Notes: generated from the letters alone by a model not told the origin. A DNA stretch of 64,000 nt from VBWE01 sp943372645 (GCA_943372645.1 CALRZN010000001.1:1-64000), one strand, 5' to 3'; counted from the first letter of the stretch, positions 35,075 through 44,684 are shown. Numbers and translations are program-made.

Positions 35075-36727
35075 ATGAAAAAAACAACTACGTTATTTAT
35101 TTTGTCCGTTTTCGCGGCCATGCCTCTTATCGCTCAACCACCGCAGGCGTGGAACAAACGTTTTAACGGAATACCGGACCAGTCTGACGAAGCGCGTTCC
35201 ATTGCAGTTGATGCTGCGGGCAACTCGTATGTAACTGGCGCCAGTTTTAACAACAACAATTTCAACCTTGATATTGTTACCATCAAATACAGTCCTTCAG
35301 GAACGCCGCTCTGGCAGCAAACCTACGACGGTGGTGTGAACGACAATGACGAAGGCCGCGAAATTGTTGTGGATAATGCCGGCAACTCCTACGTAACCGG
35401 GTATTCGCGTGGAGCCAATGCACAAGACATTATAGTTATTAAATACGATCCGAACGGCACTGAGCTCTGGCACCAGTCATACAACGGCCAGGCAAGCGCG
35501 CTCGATGATGGTTATGCAATTGCTATTGACCCATCAGGTAACGTTTATGCAGGTGGCATTACCACAACAAACGGGTTTGACTTCGATGCAGTGGTTATTA
35601 AATATAACAGCGCAGGAACCCAGCAATGGGCAACTGTATATGAAAGCGGTGTAAATGGTGGCAACGATGATATTACCGACATCGCTGTTGACGCATCAGG
35701 CAACGTGTATTCCATCGGCACCTGTGATTCATCCGGAAGCACCATCAATGTGCAGATGATGACTACCAAATTCAGTTCATCAGGAGCTGTTACCTGGCGC
35801 AAAATTTACAATGGCCCGTCAAACGATAACGATTATGGCAAAGCCATTACACTTGACAATTCCGGCAACGTAATTGTTTGTGGTTACAGTTTTGAAACCA
35901 ACAACTGGTTTGATTATGTTACTGTTAAATACAATTCATCAGGAACACAGCAGTGGGCCATGCGTTATAATTACGGTGCCAACCGTTATGATGAACCGTG
36001 GGATGTTATTGCTGATACATTAGGAAACGTTTACGTAACCGGTCAGAGCCAGGCGCTCGGCAACAACGGCACACCTCCTGATTTTGCAACCATCAAATAT
36101 AATTCAGCCGGCGCACAGCAGTGGGTTTCCCGTTATAACGGTTCAGCAAACGATGATGACCGTGCCGTTTCCATCGGGCTCGATGATTCGCTCAATGTTT
36201 ATGTATCAGGCTACAGCAAAGGCACATCATCTGTACTGCAGAACTTTGCAATTGTACGTTACAGCCCGGCCGGAACACAGCAATGGGTTATTACCTATAA
36301 CGGACAGGCCAACAAAGACGACCGCAGCAACAGCATGGTGGTTTGGGGTAACGGCGACGTATGGGTAACCGGTGTAAGCCAGAACCTTTCAAACGATGAT
36401 TACCTGACAGCCCGTTATTCGTACTCCAGCATCGGCTTCAAAGAATACAGCAATGATGTTCAGCTGAACGTATATCCGAACCCGGCTTCCGATGTGGTAA
36501 ACATTACATTACATGCTGAAAATGAAAGCATCCGCAATGCACAGCTGGTTATTTATGATATTACCGGGCGCGAAATTGTCCGCAATGCCGCCCAGTGGAT
36601 TTCTGACGTAAACAGCAATTCCACCACCCAGGTTAATACCGGTTCCTTAACATCGGGCACCTATTTCCTCGCTGTACTGGACAACGAAGGCCGTGTTTTC
36701 GCAAGAAAACAGCTGATTATCAAGTAA
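35075..36727 (+). CDS. SBBP beta-propeller protein with T9SS type A sorting domain
   Basis: 550 aa. Signal peptide MKKTTTLFILSVFAAMPLIAQ. The body carries about eight SBBP-type repeats of roughly 54 residues with the cores SIAVDAAGNSYVTG, IVVDNAGNSYVTGYS and IAIDPSGNVYAGG, each followed by TIKY/VIKY.S.G and a Trp, forming a beta-propeller. The last 85 residues are a type A sorting domain (LNVYPNPASDVVNITL ... GTYFLAVLDNEGRVFARKQLIIK). Secreted or surface-attached; ligand unknown. TATCTTAG at 35041-35048 is a weak -7 candidate. Strong terminators lie on both sides, so the gene is monocistronic. Confidence 0.92.
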   Translation: MKKTTTLFILSVFAAMPLIAQPPQAWNKRFNGIPDQSDEARSIAVDAAGNSYVTGASFNNNNFNLDIVTIKYSPSGTPLWQQTYDGGVNDNDEGREIVVDNAGNSYVTGYSRGANAQDIIVIKYDPNGTELWHQSYNGQASALDDGYAIAIDPSGNVYAGGITTTNGFDFDAVVIKYNSAGTQQWATVYESGVNGGNDDITDIAVDASGNVYSIGTCDSSGSTINVQMMTTKFSSSGAVTWRKIYNGPSNDNDYGKAITLDNSGNVIVCGYSFETNNWFDYVTVKYNSSGTQQWAMRYNYGANRYDEPWDVIADTLGNVYVTGQSQALGNNGTPPDFATIKYNSAGAQQWVSRYNGSANDDDRAVSIGLDDSLNVYVSGYSKGTSSVLQNFAIVRYSPAGTQQWVITYNGQANKDDRSNSMVVWGNGDVWVTGVSQNLSNDDYLTARYSYSSIGFKEYSNDVQLNVYPNPASDVVNITLHAENESIRNAQLVIYDITGREIVRNAAQWISDVNSNSTTQVNTGSLTSGTYFLAVLDNEGRVFARKQLIIK

Positions 36728-36753
36728 TTATATAAAACACATCCAGTTCCTGG

Positions 36754-36789
36754 AACACCCGGCAATAAATTTGCCGGGTGTTTTTTTTT
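36754..36789 (+). terminator. Terminator of the SBBP protein gene
   Basis: AACACCCGGCAA (36754-36765) and TTGCCGGGTGTT (36771-36782) with a long T-run to 36789. The T-run also forms the upstream side of the next gene's promoter. Confidence 0.88.
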
Positions 36790-36803
36790 GTCCCCAAAAG
36801 TTA

Positions 36804-36811
36804 TATATTTG
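36804..36811 (+). promoter_or_regulatory. -7 element of the second adhesin
   Basis: TATATTTG, exact consensus, 79 nt before the ATG at 36891. A T-tract ending TTTG lies 13 nt upstream, the same arrangement as before the giant adhesin at 26107. Confidence 0.5.
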
Positions 36812-36890
36812 TATCTGATGTGTAAAGGCACTTGGCAGTCCTGTACCCATTTAGTAAACACACTGATAAAAAAAACAAACATCTACCCAC

Positions 36891-39800
36891 ATGAAGAAAA
36901 TTTATTTGTCCCTTCTTCTTGGTTTAAGTGTACTTCCGTTTTCAACTGTTTTCGGGCAGTCGGCTACGGTATGTAACGTTGATGCAGGTCCTGCGCAAAC
37001 CATTTGTGCACCAAACTGCGCCACGCTTACAGCGACATTTACGCCAACGAATCAAACGACAAGCTACACCCTGTCGCAGATTCCGTATGCACCTGATCCA
37101 TTCAACGTAGGAACAGCTATTTCGCTATTTGATGACCAGTGGTCACAGGTAATTAACTTACCGTTTCCTTTCTGTTTTTACGGTAACGTTTACACCCAGT
37201 GCCTTATCGGTTCCAATGGTGTTGTAACTTTTGCACTTGGGCCTGCAGGCGGGTATTGCACCTGGCCGATTCCGAACACACCGGTTCCAACAAACGTTTC
37301 GGGCACCCCGATTAACTGTATAATGGGTCCCTGGCAGGATCTGAACCCTTCCGTTGGCGGAACTATCCGTTACGCAACCTATGGTGCTGCACCCTGCCGC
37401 CGTTTTGTGGTGAGCTGGAACGCGGTTCCGATGTATGCCTGCGGAACTCCCGCAACACAGCAGATCACGCTGTATGAAACCACAAACATTATTGAAAACT
37501 ACATCCAGTCGAAACCGGCATGTACTTCCTGGAATGGCGGTAAAGCCATCCAGTGTATCCAGAACCAGCCTGCAACAAACGCAGTAGTTGTTCCGGGCCG
37601 TAACACACCTACACAGTGGTCTGCTACAAACGATGCCCGCCGTTATACACCGGCCGGTGCCCCCACTTACACCATTAACTGGGTGAACACAACTACCAAC
37701 ACTTCTGTTGGCACCACGGCAAGCGTACAGGTTTGTCCGACACAAACAACTACATACAGTGTTACGATTACGTACACCAACTGTAACAATGCAACCGTTA
37801 CCCAAAGCGATAACGTTACCATTACATCAAGCTCGCTTACGTTCAACATACCGGCAATTGCACCGATCTGTCTTGGTGGCAGCACCCAGCTGAACGGAAC
37901 TGTTCCGGGTGGTGTAACATACCTGTGGACTCCTGCCGTTGGATTAACGAATCCAAACATTGCAAACCCGATCGCGAATCCAACAGTCACGACAACGTAC
38001 ACACTTACGGTTACGGATGCCAGCGGCTGTTCCGGAACAAATACGGTACAGGTTGTTGTTAACCCGATGACAACCGCCAACGCAGGTGTTGATGACACCA
38101 TATGCGTAGGTATACCGGGAGCATTAAATGCAAGCGGTGGTGTAACTTACGCATGGACACCCGATCCTTCTTTAAGTCCGTCAAACGTTTCCAACCCGAC
38201 CATCACACCGACTGTAACAACAACATACACGGTAACAGTAACAGATGCGAACGGTTGTATCGGCACCGACCAGGTGGTTGTTTATGTAGCACCTACTCCT
38301 TTATCATTAACATCAACCGGCTTGCCCACAACCTGCAGCAGTAATTGCGACGGACAGGGTATTGTTATTCCGAATGGCGGTTATACACCTTATAACTTCC
38401 AGTGGTCATCGGGTGGTACCGGGCCAAGTGAACCGAACTTATGTGCAGGCACATTCACCATCACTGTAACGGATGATGCAGGTTGTACAGAACAACAAAC
38501 TGTAACCATTACTTCGCCTTCTGCAATGGTGCTCAATACCAGTGCAACAACAGCAAACTGCGGACAGAACGATGGTTCTGCAACCGTTGTTGCTGCTGGC
38601 GGAACAGGACCTTACACCTACCTGTGGTCGAGCGGCGGAACAGGAACAACTGAAATAAATCTTGCGCCGGGTTCATATACCGTAACCGTTACCGATGCCA
38701 ACCTGTGTACCAGTCAGTCTGTTGTTGTTGTACCTAATACACCAGGTGTACAGGCTCAGCTTACTGCATTTACAGATGTTAACTGCAACGGTGCATGTAA
38801 CGGTTCTGCTGATGGTTTAGGCGTTGGCGGCACTGCTCCTTACTCCTATTCCTGGAGCAACGGCCCGCTTACACAAAGTGTAGGCAACCTCTGCCCGGGC
38901 ACTTACACAGTAACCGTTACTGACGCAAACGGATGTACCGGCACACAAACGGTTACAATTACAGAGCCCCCATTACTTACCTGCTCGCCTCCTGCTATTT
39001 CACCGACCATTTGCCAGGGACAGACTACTTCACTCACTGCAAGTGCTGCGGGCGGAGTTGGCCCTTACACCTATGCATGGATGCCCGGAGCGTTTGTGGG
39101 CAACCCGTATGTTGTAGGACCGACAACAACCACTACGTATACGGTTGTTGCAACTGATGCAAACGGATGCGTTTCGGCACCGGTTACAGTAACTGTTTCC
39201 GTTAACCTGCCGCTTAACGTAACTGCTTCGGCCAACGTTATTATATGCCCGGGTGGCAACACCACACTTACTGCTAACGGCAGCGGCGGAGACGGCAACC
39301 TGACCTACACCTGGCAGCCGGGTAACCTGAACGGCAGCAGTGTTACTGTTGCACCAGGCGCTACCACCACATACACTGTTACTGTAAGTGATGGCTGTGC
39401 CACACCTGTTGCAACAGCAACAGTAAGTGTTACCGTACAAACCCAGGTAGCTGTTGTATTTGCGGCAAGCACCCCGACCAGTGGCTGCGCTGACCTGTGT
39501 GTTGATTTTGTAAACTCTTCGCCCAACGTACAGAGTGTGTTGTGGGATTTCGGCAACGGTTCAACTTCAACCCAAATCAGCCCGACATACTGCTTCACAT
39601 TACCGGGTTCTTATAACATTACATTAAGTGTTATTGATAACAACGGCTGTGCAGGACAACTTGTGTTGAACAATTACATCACGGTTCACCCTGATCCGGT
39701 TGCTGCGTTTACAGCAACACCGCTTGTAACAACTGCACTTTCGCCGAACATTGATTTCACTGATCTTTCGCAGGGAGCAAACACCTGGTCGTGGTCATTT

Positions 39801-40226
39801 GGAGACAGCCTCGGCATATCATCACTTCAGAATCCGAGCTACACGTATGACGGAATCGGAGTGTATGTTGTAGAGTTATTGGTAACCAATTCATTCGGTT
39901 GCGTTGACTCCACACAGATTGCGGTTGAAGTGAAAGAAGATTATGCCATTTATGTTCCGAATGCATTCACACCGGATGGTGACGGACTGAACGACATTTT
40001 CCTCCCGCAGGGCATCGGCATTAACCCGGACAAATACCAGTTCTGGATATTCGACCGCTGGGGTAACCTGATTTTCACAACAACAAACTATGCACAAGGC
40101 TGGGATGGCAAAGTACAGGGACATTCCGATCTTGTACAGATTGACACCTATGTCTGGAAAATTGTAACGGTTGATCCGTTCGATGCACGGCATACTTACA
40201 TCGGTCATGTTTCTGTGATCCGTTAA
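36891..40226 (+). CDS. SprB/PKD-repeat surface protein, T9SS type B
   Basis: 1111 aa. Signal peptide MKKIYLSLLLGLSVLPFSTVFGQ. Residues about 50-260 form a Cys-rich beta head (NLPFPFCFYGNVYTQCLIGSNG) resembling nidogen-like/adhesin heads. Ig-like domains follow (APICLGGSTQLNGT, GVTYLWTPAVGLTNP). Three SprB repeats lie near 470-690 (GGTGPYTYLWSSGGTG, CNGACNGSADG). Two more Ig-like units and two PKD domains (VLWDFGNGST, WSWSFGD) precede the type B sorting domain (VPNAFTPDGDGLNDIFLPQG ... FDRWGNLIF). Probably exported by T9SS and surface-bound; adhesin by analogy. The isolated transcription unit has its own terminator. Confidence 0.92.
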   Translation: MKKIYLSLLLGLSVLPFSTVFGQSATVCNVDAGPAQTICAPNCATLTATFTPTNQTTSYTLSQIPYAPDPFNVGTAISLFDDQWSQVINLPFPFCFYGNVYTQCLIGSNGVVTFALGPAGGYCTWPIPNTPVPTNVSGTPINCIMGPWQDLNPSVGGTIRYATYGAAPCRRFVVSWNAVPMYACGTPATQQITLYETTNIIENYIQSKPACTSWNGGKAIQCIQNQPATNAVVVPGRNTPTQWSATNDARRYTPAGAPTYTINWVNTTTNTSVGTTASVQVCPTQTTTYSVTITYTNCNNATVTQSDNVTITSSSLTFNIPAIAPICLGGSTQLNGTVPGGVTYLWTPAVGLTNPNIANPIANPTVTTTYTLTVTDASGCSGTNTVQVVVNPMTTANAGVDDTICVGIPGALNASGGVTYAWTPDPSLSPSNVSNPTITPTVTTTYTVTVTDANGCIGTDQVVVYVAPTPLSLTSTGLPTTCSSNCDGQGIVIPNGGYTPYNFQWSSGGTGPSEPNLCAGTFTITVTDDAGCTEQQTVTITSPSAMVLNTSATTANCGQNDGSATVVAAGGTGPYTYLWSSGGTGTTEINLAPGSYTVTVTDANLCTSQSVVVVPNTPGVQAQLTAFTDVNCNGACNGSADGLGVGGTAPYSYSWSNGPLTQSVGNLCPGTYTVTVTDANGCTGTQTVTITEPPLLTCSPPAISPTICQGQTTSLTASAAGGVGPYTYAWMPGAFVGNPYVVGPTTTTTYTVVATDANGCVSAPVTVTVSVNLPLNVTASANVIICPGGNTTLTANGSGGDGNLTYTWQPGNLNGSSVTVAPGATTTYTVTVSDGCATPVATATVSVTVQTQVAVVFAASTPTSGCADLCVDFVNSSPNVQSVLWDFGNGSTSTQISPTYCFTLPGSYNITLSVIDNNGCAGQLVLNNYITVHPDPVAAFTATPLVTTALSPNIDFTDLSQGANTWSWSFGDSLGISSLQNPSYTYDGIGVYVVELLVTNSFGCVDSTQIAVEVKEDYAIYVPNAFTPDGDGLNDIFLPQGIGINPDKYQFWIFDRWGNLIFTTTNYAQGWDGKVQGHSDLVQIDTYVWKIVTVDPFDARHTYIGHVSVIR

Positions 40227-40247
40227 CAGTCAATCATCGAATACCAT

Positions 40248-40275
40248 AAAAAGGGGCGTATCGCCCCTTTTTTTT
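40248..40275 (+). terminator. Terminator of the second adhesin
   Basis: AAAAAGGGGCG (40248-40258), loop TAT, CGCCCC with eight T (40262-40275). Confidence 0.88.
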
Positions 40276-40309
40276 ATGCATTAATCGTTGATAAATAGGG
40301 ATTTAAATA

Positions 40310-40340
40310 TTTGGCTGTTAACGGAACTTTTTTAACTTTG
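40310..40340 (+). promoter_or_regulatory. Promoter of the collagen-like protein gene
   Basis: TTTG (40310-40313), a 19-nt spacer and TAACTTTG (40333-40340): an exact match to the Bacteroidota vegetative consensus, 26 nt before the ATG. Confidence 0.65.
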
Positions 40341-40366
40341 TTTTAGAGAACCTGTGAACTGAACTT

Positions 40367-42526
40367 ATGCTAAAAAATTACACCCGCATTTTGCAACTTG
40401 TTTTGCTGGCCATTTTGATTTTGCCGTTCGGCAAAATGCATGCACAAAACAATGTCGGCATCGGAACAAATACACCTGATGCATCATCTATTCTTGAACT
40501 GCAGTCGACCACGCAGGGCGCGCTGGTGCCGCGTATGACAGCGGTTCAGCGCCTGGCGATTGCTACTCCGGCAAACAGCCTGCTTGTTTATGATACGGAT
40601 TCCGCATGCTTCTTTTATTACCGTGCAACAACCACATCGTGGGTGTCGCTCTGTAACAGCGGAGGCATTGGTGCAACCGGTCCTACAGGACCTGCAGGTG
40701 CTAACGGAACAAATGGAACAAACGGTGTTACTGGTGCTACCGGTGATACCGGCCCGACCGGTCCCGCAGGTGCTGCAGGCGTTTCTGGGCCTACCGGAGA
40801 TACCGGTCCAACCGGCCCTGCCGGAACAAATGGTACAAACGGAACAACCGGTGCAACAGGCGATACCGGTCCGACAGGCCCGATCGGTCCGACCGGTGCA
40901 AACGGAACAAACGGCACCAATGGTACGAATGGCGTAACAGGACCAATTGGTCCAACAGGCGCTAACGGAACAAACGGAACTACCGGCCCGACAGGAGCTA
41001 CCGGTCCGACAGGTTTCGGAATCGGGCCCACAGGTCCGACCGGTGCAACAGGAACAAACGGTACAAATGGTACTAACGGGGCAACCGGCGCTGCCGGCCC
41101 CACTGGTCCGACAGGTGCTAACGGAACAAATGGAACAAATGGTGTAACAGGCCCGACAGGACCTGCCGGTGCTACAGGTGCAGCAGGTGCTAACGGTGCT
41201 ACGGGTGCTGCAGGTCCGACCGGAGCTGCGGGTGCCAACGGCGCTACCGGTGCAACAGGAGCCGCAGGAGCAAACGGTGCTACAGGCCCTGCCGGTCCAA
41301 CTGGAACTGCAGGTGCCAACGGTGCTACGGGTGCAACAGGCGCAGCAGGTGCCAACGGAGCTACGGGAGCTACCGGCGCAGCAGGTGCTAACGGAGCTAC
41401 GGGTGCTACGGGTGCTGCAGGTGCGAATGGTGCAACAGGAGCTACCGGTGCTGCGGGTGCTAACGGAGCAACAGGTGCTACCGGTGCTAACGGAGCAACA
41501 GGTGCTACCGGTGCTGCGGGAGCAAATGGCGCAACAGGTGCTACAGGTGCCGCAGGCGCAAACGGTGCCACTGGCCCTACCGGCCCGACATGGACGCTGA
41601 CCACACCTACACTGAATGCCAACGGAACAATAACTGTAAACGGAACTGCCGGCTCAGGCGGCCCGGTTACTACTACCACACAGGCCTGGATTTGTGCACC
41701 AAACACAGCAGGTACCAACTCCCTTTTAGCCACCGGCTTCCTCGGAACTACGTCAAACAACCACATGGACCTTGTTTCAAACAACATTGTGCGTGGTCGT
41801 TTATCAAACCTCGGTGAATTCTTTATAGGTACTACCAACACAACATTACCGGGTGACCTTATGAACGGTGTAAGTAACGCAACATTCCCCTGGGCTGTAA
41901 ACGGCTACTCATCGTTTAACGGAGGCGGCACTTACGGTTCTGTGCAGGCCGGCACTACCAACTTCGGTGGTGTGCAGGGCGAATACGCAGGTACCAGTGC
42001 GAATGGTGCCGGTGTACGCGGTATTGCCATCAACGCAGCTTCTGTAGGTGTGTTTGGTGTGGAAAATACAGGTGCCGGCTGGGCCGGTTATTTTAACGGC
42101 GATGTAAACTGCGCGCTTCCGTTTGCTTATTTCAACCTTTCAGACGAACGCCTTAAAACAAACATACAGCCCATTAACGGCGCACTCGGCAAACTGATGA
42201 AAATCGGTGGCTATGAGTACGACATGAACATGTCGCAATACAGCGGCCAGATTGCTGTACAGGGACACCGCTATGGCGTAATTGCACAGGAAGTGGAAAA
42301 AGTATTCCCGGAACTGGTAAAAGAAAAATTTATTCCCGGCGCAGCTAAAATGGATCGCAAATCAGGCGGCGTTGCTGCAGAGCCGATCAAAATGAAAGCG
42401 GTGAACTACGACGGACTTATCCCGGTTCTCATCCAGGCCATGAAAGAGCAGCAGCAGATGATTGATGCGCAGCAGAAGCAACTGGAGGAACTGAAAAAAG
42501 AAGTGGAAGCACTGAAACAGAAATAA
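40367..42526 (+). CDS. Collagen-like repeat protein with S74 intramolecular chaperone tail
   Basis: 719 aa. Signal peptide MLKNYTRILQLVLLAILILPFGKMHA. A short head (NNVGIGTNTPDASSILEL) is of a type common in this phylum. Residues about 102-408 are about 100 Gly-X-Y triplets rich in GPT, GAT, GTN and GAN, with one phase break near GFGIGPTG. A beta-rich segment follows, then the C-terminal peptidase S74/endosialidase chaperone domain from Ser592 (SDERLKTNI ... HRYGVIAQEVEKVFPELV ... MKAVNYDGLIPVLIQAMKE), ending in a coiled coil. In phage tail spikes this domain drives trimerisation and cleaves itself before the Ser; a trimeric collagen-like fibre is therefore expected. No T9SS sorting domain is visible, so the surface-anchoring route is unclear. 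Confidence 0.9.
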   Translation: MLKNYTRILQLVLLAILILPFGKMHAQNNVGIGTNTPDASSILELQSTTQGALVPRMTAVQRLAIATPANSLLVYDTDSACFFYYRATTTSWVSLCNSGGIGATGPTGPAGANGTNGTNGVTGATGDTGPTGPAGAAGVSGPTGDTGPTGPAGTNGTNGTTGATGDTGPTGPIGPTGANGTNGTNGTNGVTGPIGPTGANGTNGTTGPTGATGPTGFGIGPTGPTGATGTNGTNGTNGATGAAGPTGPTGANGTNGTNGVTGPTGPAGATGAAGANGATGAAGPTGAAGANGATGATGAAGANGATGPAGPTGTAGANGATGATGAAGANGATGATGAAGANGATGATGAAGANGATGATGAAGANGATGATGANGATGATGAAGANGATGATGAAGANGATGPTGPTWTLTTPTLNANGTITVNGTAGSGGPVTTTTQAWICAPNTAGTNSLLATGFLGTTSNNHMDLVSNNIVRGRLSNLGEFFIGTTNTTLPGDLMNGVSNATFPWAVNGYSSFNGGGTYGSVQAGTTNFGGVQGEYAGTSANGAGVRGIAINAASVGVFGVENTGAGWAGYFNGDVNCALPFAYFNLSDERLKTNIQPINGALGKLMKIGGYEYDMNMSQYSGQIAVQGHRYGVIAQEVEKVFPELVKEKFIPGAAKMDRKSGGVAAEPIKMKAVNYDGLIPVLIQAMKEQQQMIDAQQKQLEELKKEVEALKQK
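40672..41590 (+). repeat. Gly-X-Y collagen-like coding repeats
   Basis: About 920 bp of 9-bp-periodic sequence encoding Gly-X-Y triplets. The first half is richer in GPT and GTN, the second half in GAT, GAN and GAA arranged in 9-, 18- and 27-bp sub-repeats such as GGTGCTAACGGAGC. The sequence is prone to length change by slippage. It produces a long antisense open frame (40618-41841, minus) that is an artefact. Confidence 0.9.
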
Positions 42527-42546
42527 TTTCAGAACAGCATTAAACG

Positions 42547-42578
42547 AAAAACGCCGCCTTAAACAGCGGCGTTTTTTT
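42547..42578 (+). terminator. Terminator of the collagen-like gene
   Basis: AAAAACGCCGC (42547-42557) and GCGGCG followed by seven T (42566-42578). Confidence 0.88.
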
Positions 42579-42628
42579 GTGCAGATAAACGAATGCGATT
42601 GCTTCAGCAAGGCATAAAACGGCATAAA

Positions 42629-42658
42629 AAAGCCCCTCACGGAAACGTGAAGGGCTTT
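42629..42658 (-). terminator. gyrB terminator
   Basis: AAAGCCCCTCACG (42629-42641), loop GAAA, CGTGAAGGGCTTT (42646-42658), one mismatch. On the minus strand a TTTTTT run follows the stem. It starts 20 nt after the gyrB stop codon. Confidence 0.8.
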
Positions 42659-42677
42659 GCTTTTTCAGGTTGTCTGC

Positions 42678-44639
42678 TTATGCGTCAACGCGGGCGTATT
42701 TCGCATTTTTCTCAATGAACTCGCGGCGCGGCGGTACATCGTCGCCCATGAGCATGGAGAAAATACGATCGGCTTCGGCAGCGCTTTCGATGGTAACACG
42801 GCGCAGGGTGCGTTTTTCCGGATTCATCGTGGTTTCCCAGAGCTGTTCGGCGTTCATTTCACCGAGACCTTTGTAACGCTGAATGCCAACGTTGCTTTCT
42901 TTGCCATCGCCTGCAATACGTTTTACAGCAAGATCGCGCTGCTGTTCGTTCCAGCAGTATTCTTCTTCTTTGCCTTTTTTAACGAGGTACAGCGGCGGTG
43001 TAGCGATGTAGAGGTATCCGTTCTCGATAATCTCTTTCATCTGGCGGAAGAAGAAGGTCATGATGAGTGTGGAGATGTGACTTCCGTCAACGTCCGCATC
43101 GGTCATGATTACCACTTTATGATAGCGGAGTTTTTCGATGTTGAGTGCACGATCATCTTCAGCAGTTCCGCGGTAAACACCGAGCGCCGTGAAAATGTTC
43201 TTGATCTCTTCGTTCTCGTAAATTTTATACTCCATTGCTTTTTCCACGTTCAGGATTTTTCCGCGGAGCGGAAGAATGGCCTGGAAGCTGCGGTTACGGC
43301 CCTGTTTGGCTGTTCCACCCGCCGAGTCTCCTTCGACGAGGAACAGTTCGCTCTTCACCGGATCGTTTTCGGAACAGTCGGCCAGTTTACCCGGAAGTCC
43401 GCCGCCGGTGAGTGCGCCTTTGCGCTGCACCAGTTCACGTGCTTTGCGGGCAGCGTGGCGTGCGGTAGCAGCAAGAATCACTTTGTCAACAATATGACGC
43501 GCCTGTTTTGGATTTTCTTCGAGGTAATGCGAAAGCATTTCACTCACCGCCTGGTCAACCGCACCCATCACCTCGCTGTTTCCGAGTTTGGTTTTGGTCT
43601 GCCCTTCAAACAGCGGCTCCTGCACTTTTACCGAAATAACCGCAGTAAGTCCTTCCCGGAAGTCATCACCGCTGATTTCGAATTTCAGTTTCGAAAGCAT
43701 TCCCTGTGCATCCGCATACGATTTGAGTGTACGTGTAAGGCCGCGGCGGAAACCCGCAAGGTGTGTTCCACCTTCGTGTGTATTGATGTTGTTAACGTAG
43801 GCGTGCAGGTTTTCGTTGAACGAGGTGTTGTAGGTCATCGCCACTTCAATGGGAATACCGTTTTTCTCACCTTCGATGCAGATCACCTGTTCGAGCAGTT
43901 TTTCGCGGTTCATGTCGAGGTATTCCACGAACTCACGCAGACCACCTTCAGAATAAAACAGTTCGCTGCGGTACGCATCGTTTTCATCTTTCGAACGGCG
44001 GTCGGTAAGCGTAATACGAATTCCCTTGTTCAGGTATGTGAGCTCCCGCATGCGGGTAGCCAGCGTATCGTAGTTGTATTCGCCTACGTTGAAAATAGAC
44101 AGGTCGGGCTTAAACGTTACTTCCGTACCGGTTTTGTCGCTTACGCCTACTTCTTTTACCGAATAGAGCGGCTTGCCACAGGAATACTCCTGCTCATACA
44201 CTTTGCCCTGGCGGTTTACCACTACTTTAAGGTGTGTGGAAAGCGCGTTTACGCAGGAAACACCCACGCCGTGCAGACCACCGGAAACCTTGTATGAATC
44301 TTTATCGAATTTACCGCCTGCGTGCAGTACGGTTAAAACCACTTCCAGGGCCGAACGTTGTTCTTTGTGGTGCATGTCCACCGGAATACCACGGCCGTCG
44401 TCCTGAACAGTAATTGAGTTGTCTTCGTTAACAAAAACAAAGATGTTTTTACAATGTCCGGCAAGGGCTTCATCAATCGAGTTGTCAACTACTTCCCATA
44501 CCAGATGGTGCAATCCTTTTACGCCCACGTCGCCAATATACATGGCCGGACGCTTACGGACGGCCTCGAGTCCTTCGAGTACCTGGATACTATCGGCCGA
44601 GTAATCGGATGCCGATTTTTCTTTTACAATTTCTTCCAT
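42678..44639 (-). CDS. gyrB: DNA gyrase subunit B
   Basis: 653 aa, usual length for Bacteroidota GyrB. It is the ATPase subunit of the type II topoisomerase that negatively supercoils DNA. GHKL ATP-binding residues appear in EVVDNSIDEALAGHC and DDGRGIPVDMH, with HAGGKFDKDSYKVSGGLHGVG following. The TOPRIM acidic motifs are EGDSAGG and MTDADVDGSHI. The C-terminus (ERREFIEKNAKYARVDA) is typical of GyrB rather than ParE. The expected partner gyrA is not in the window. The ATG at 44639 is supported by a -7 element at 44677-44684. Confidence 0.96.
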   Translation of the reverse strand: MEEIVKEKSASDYSADSIQVLEGLEAVRKRPAMYIGDVGVKGLHHLVWEVVDNSIDEALAGHCKNIFVFVNEDNSITVQDDGRGIPVDMHHKEQRSALEVVLTVLHAGGKFDKDSYKVSGGLHGVGVSCVNALSTHLKVVVNRQGKVYEQEYSCGKPLYSVKEVGVSDKTGTEVTFKPDLSIFNVGEYNYDTLATRMRELTYLNKGIRITLTDRRSKDENDAYRSELFYSEGGLREFVEYLDMNREKLLEQVICIEGEKNGIPIEVAMTYNTSFNENLHAYVNNINTHEGGTHLAGFRRGLTRTLKSYADAQGMLSKLKFEISGDDFREGLTAVISVKVQEPLFEGQTKTKLGNSEVMGAVDQAVSEMLSHYLEENPKQARHIVDKVILAATARHAARKARELVQRKGALTGGGLPGKLADCSENDPVKSELFLVEGDSAGGTAKQGRNRSFQAILPLRGKILNVEKAMEYKIYENEEIKNIFTALGVYRGTAEDDRALNIEKLRYHKVVIMTDADVDGSHISTLIMTFFFRQMKEIIENGYLYIATPPLYLVKKGKEEEYCWNEQQRDLAVKRIAGDGKESNVGIQRYKGLGEMNAEQLWETTMNPEKRTLRRVTIESAAEADRIFSMLMGDDVPPRREFIEKNAKYARVDA

Positions 44640-44676
44640 AGAATTTTACAGCGATTTTCCTCTTATTTAAGGAAAA

Positions 44677-44684
44677 CAAATATA
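44677..44684 (-). promoter_or_regulatory. -7 element of gyrB promoter
   Basis: TATATTTG on the minus strand, exact consensus, 37 nt upstream of the gyrB ATG. Confidence 0.5.

Noticed and set aside
40618..41841. Long minus-strand open frame (407 codons, Ala-Pro-Val repeats)
   Set aside because: It is the antisense shadow of the Gly-X-Y collagen-like region; the composition mirrors the repeat and there is no start signal or promoter.
40367..42526. Prophage tail-fibre gene
   Set aside because: The S74 domain is phage-like, but the gene has a Sec signal peptide, a Bacteroidota promoter and no phage neighbours.
42657..44297. Plus-strand 546-codon open frame opposite gyrB
   Set aside because: Antisense of a highly conserved gyrB; the translated product is a Phe/His/Val-rich shadow with no domain.
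42678..44639. ParE instead of GyrB
   Set aside because: The length and C-terminal motif fit Bacteroidota GyrB better; no parC is adjacent.
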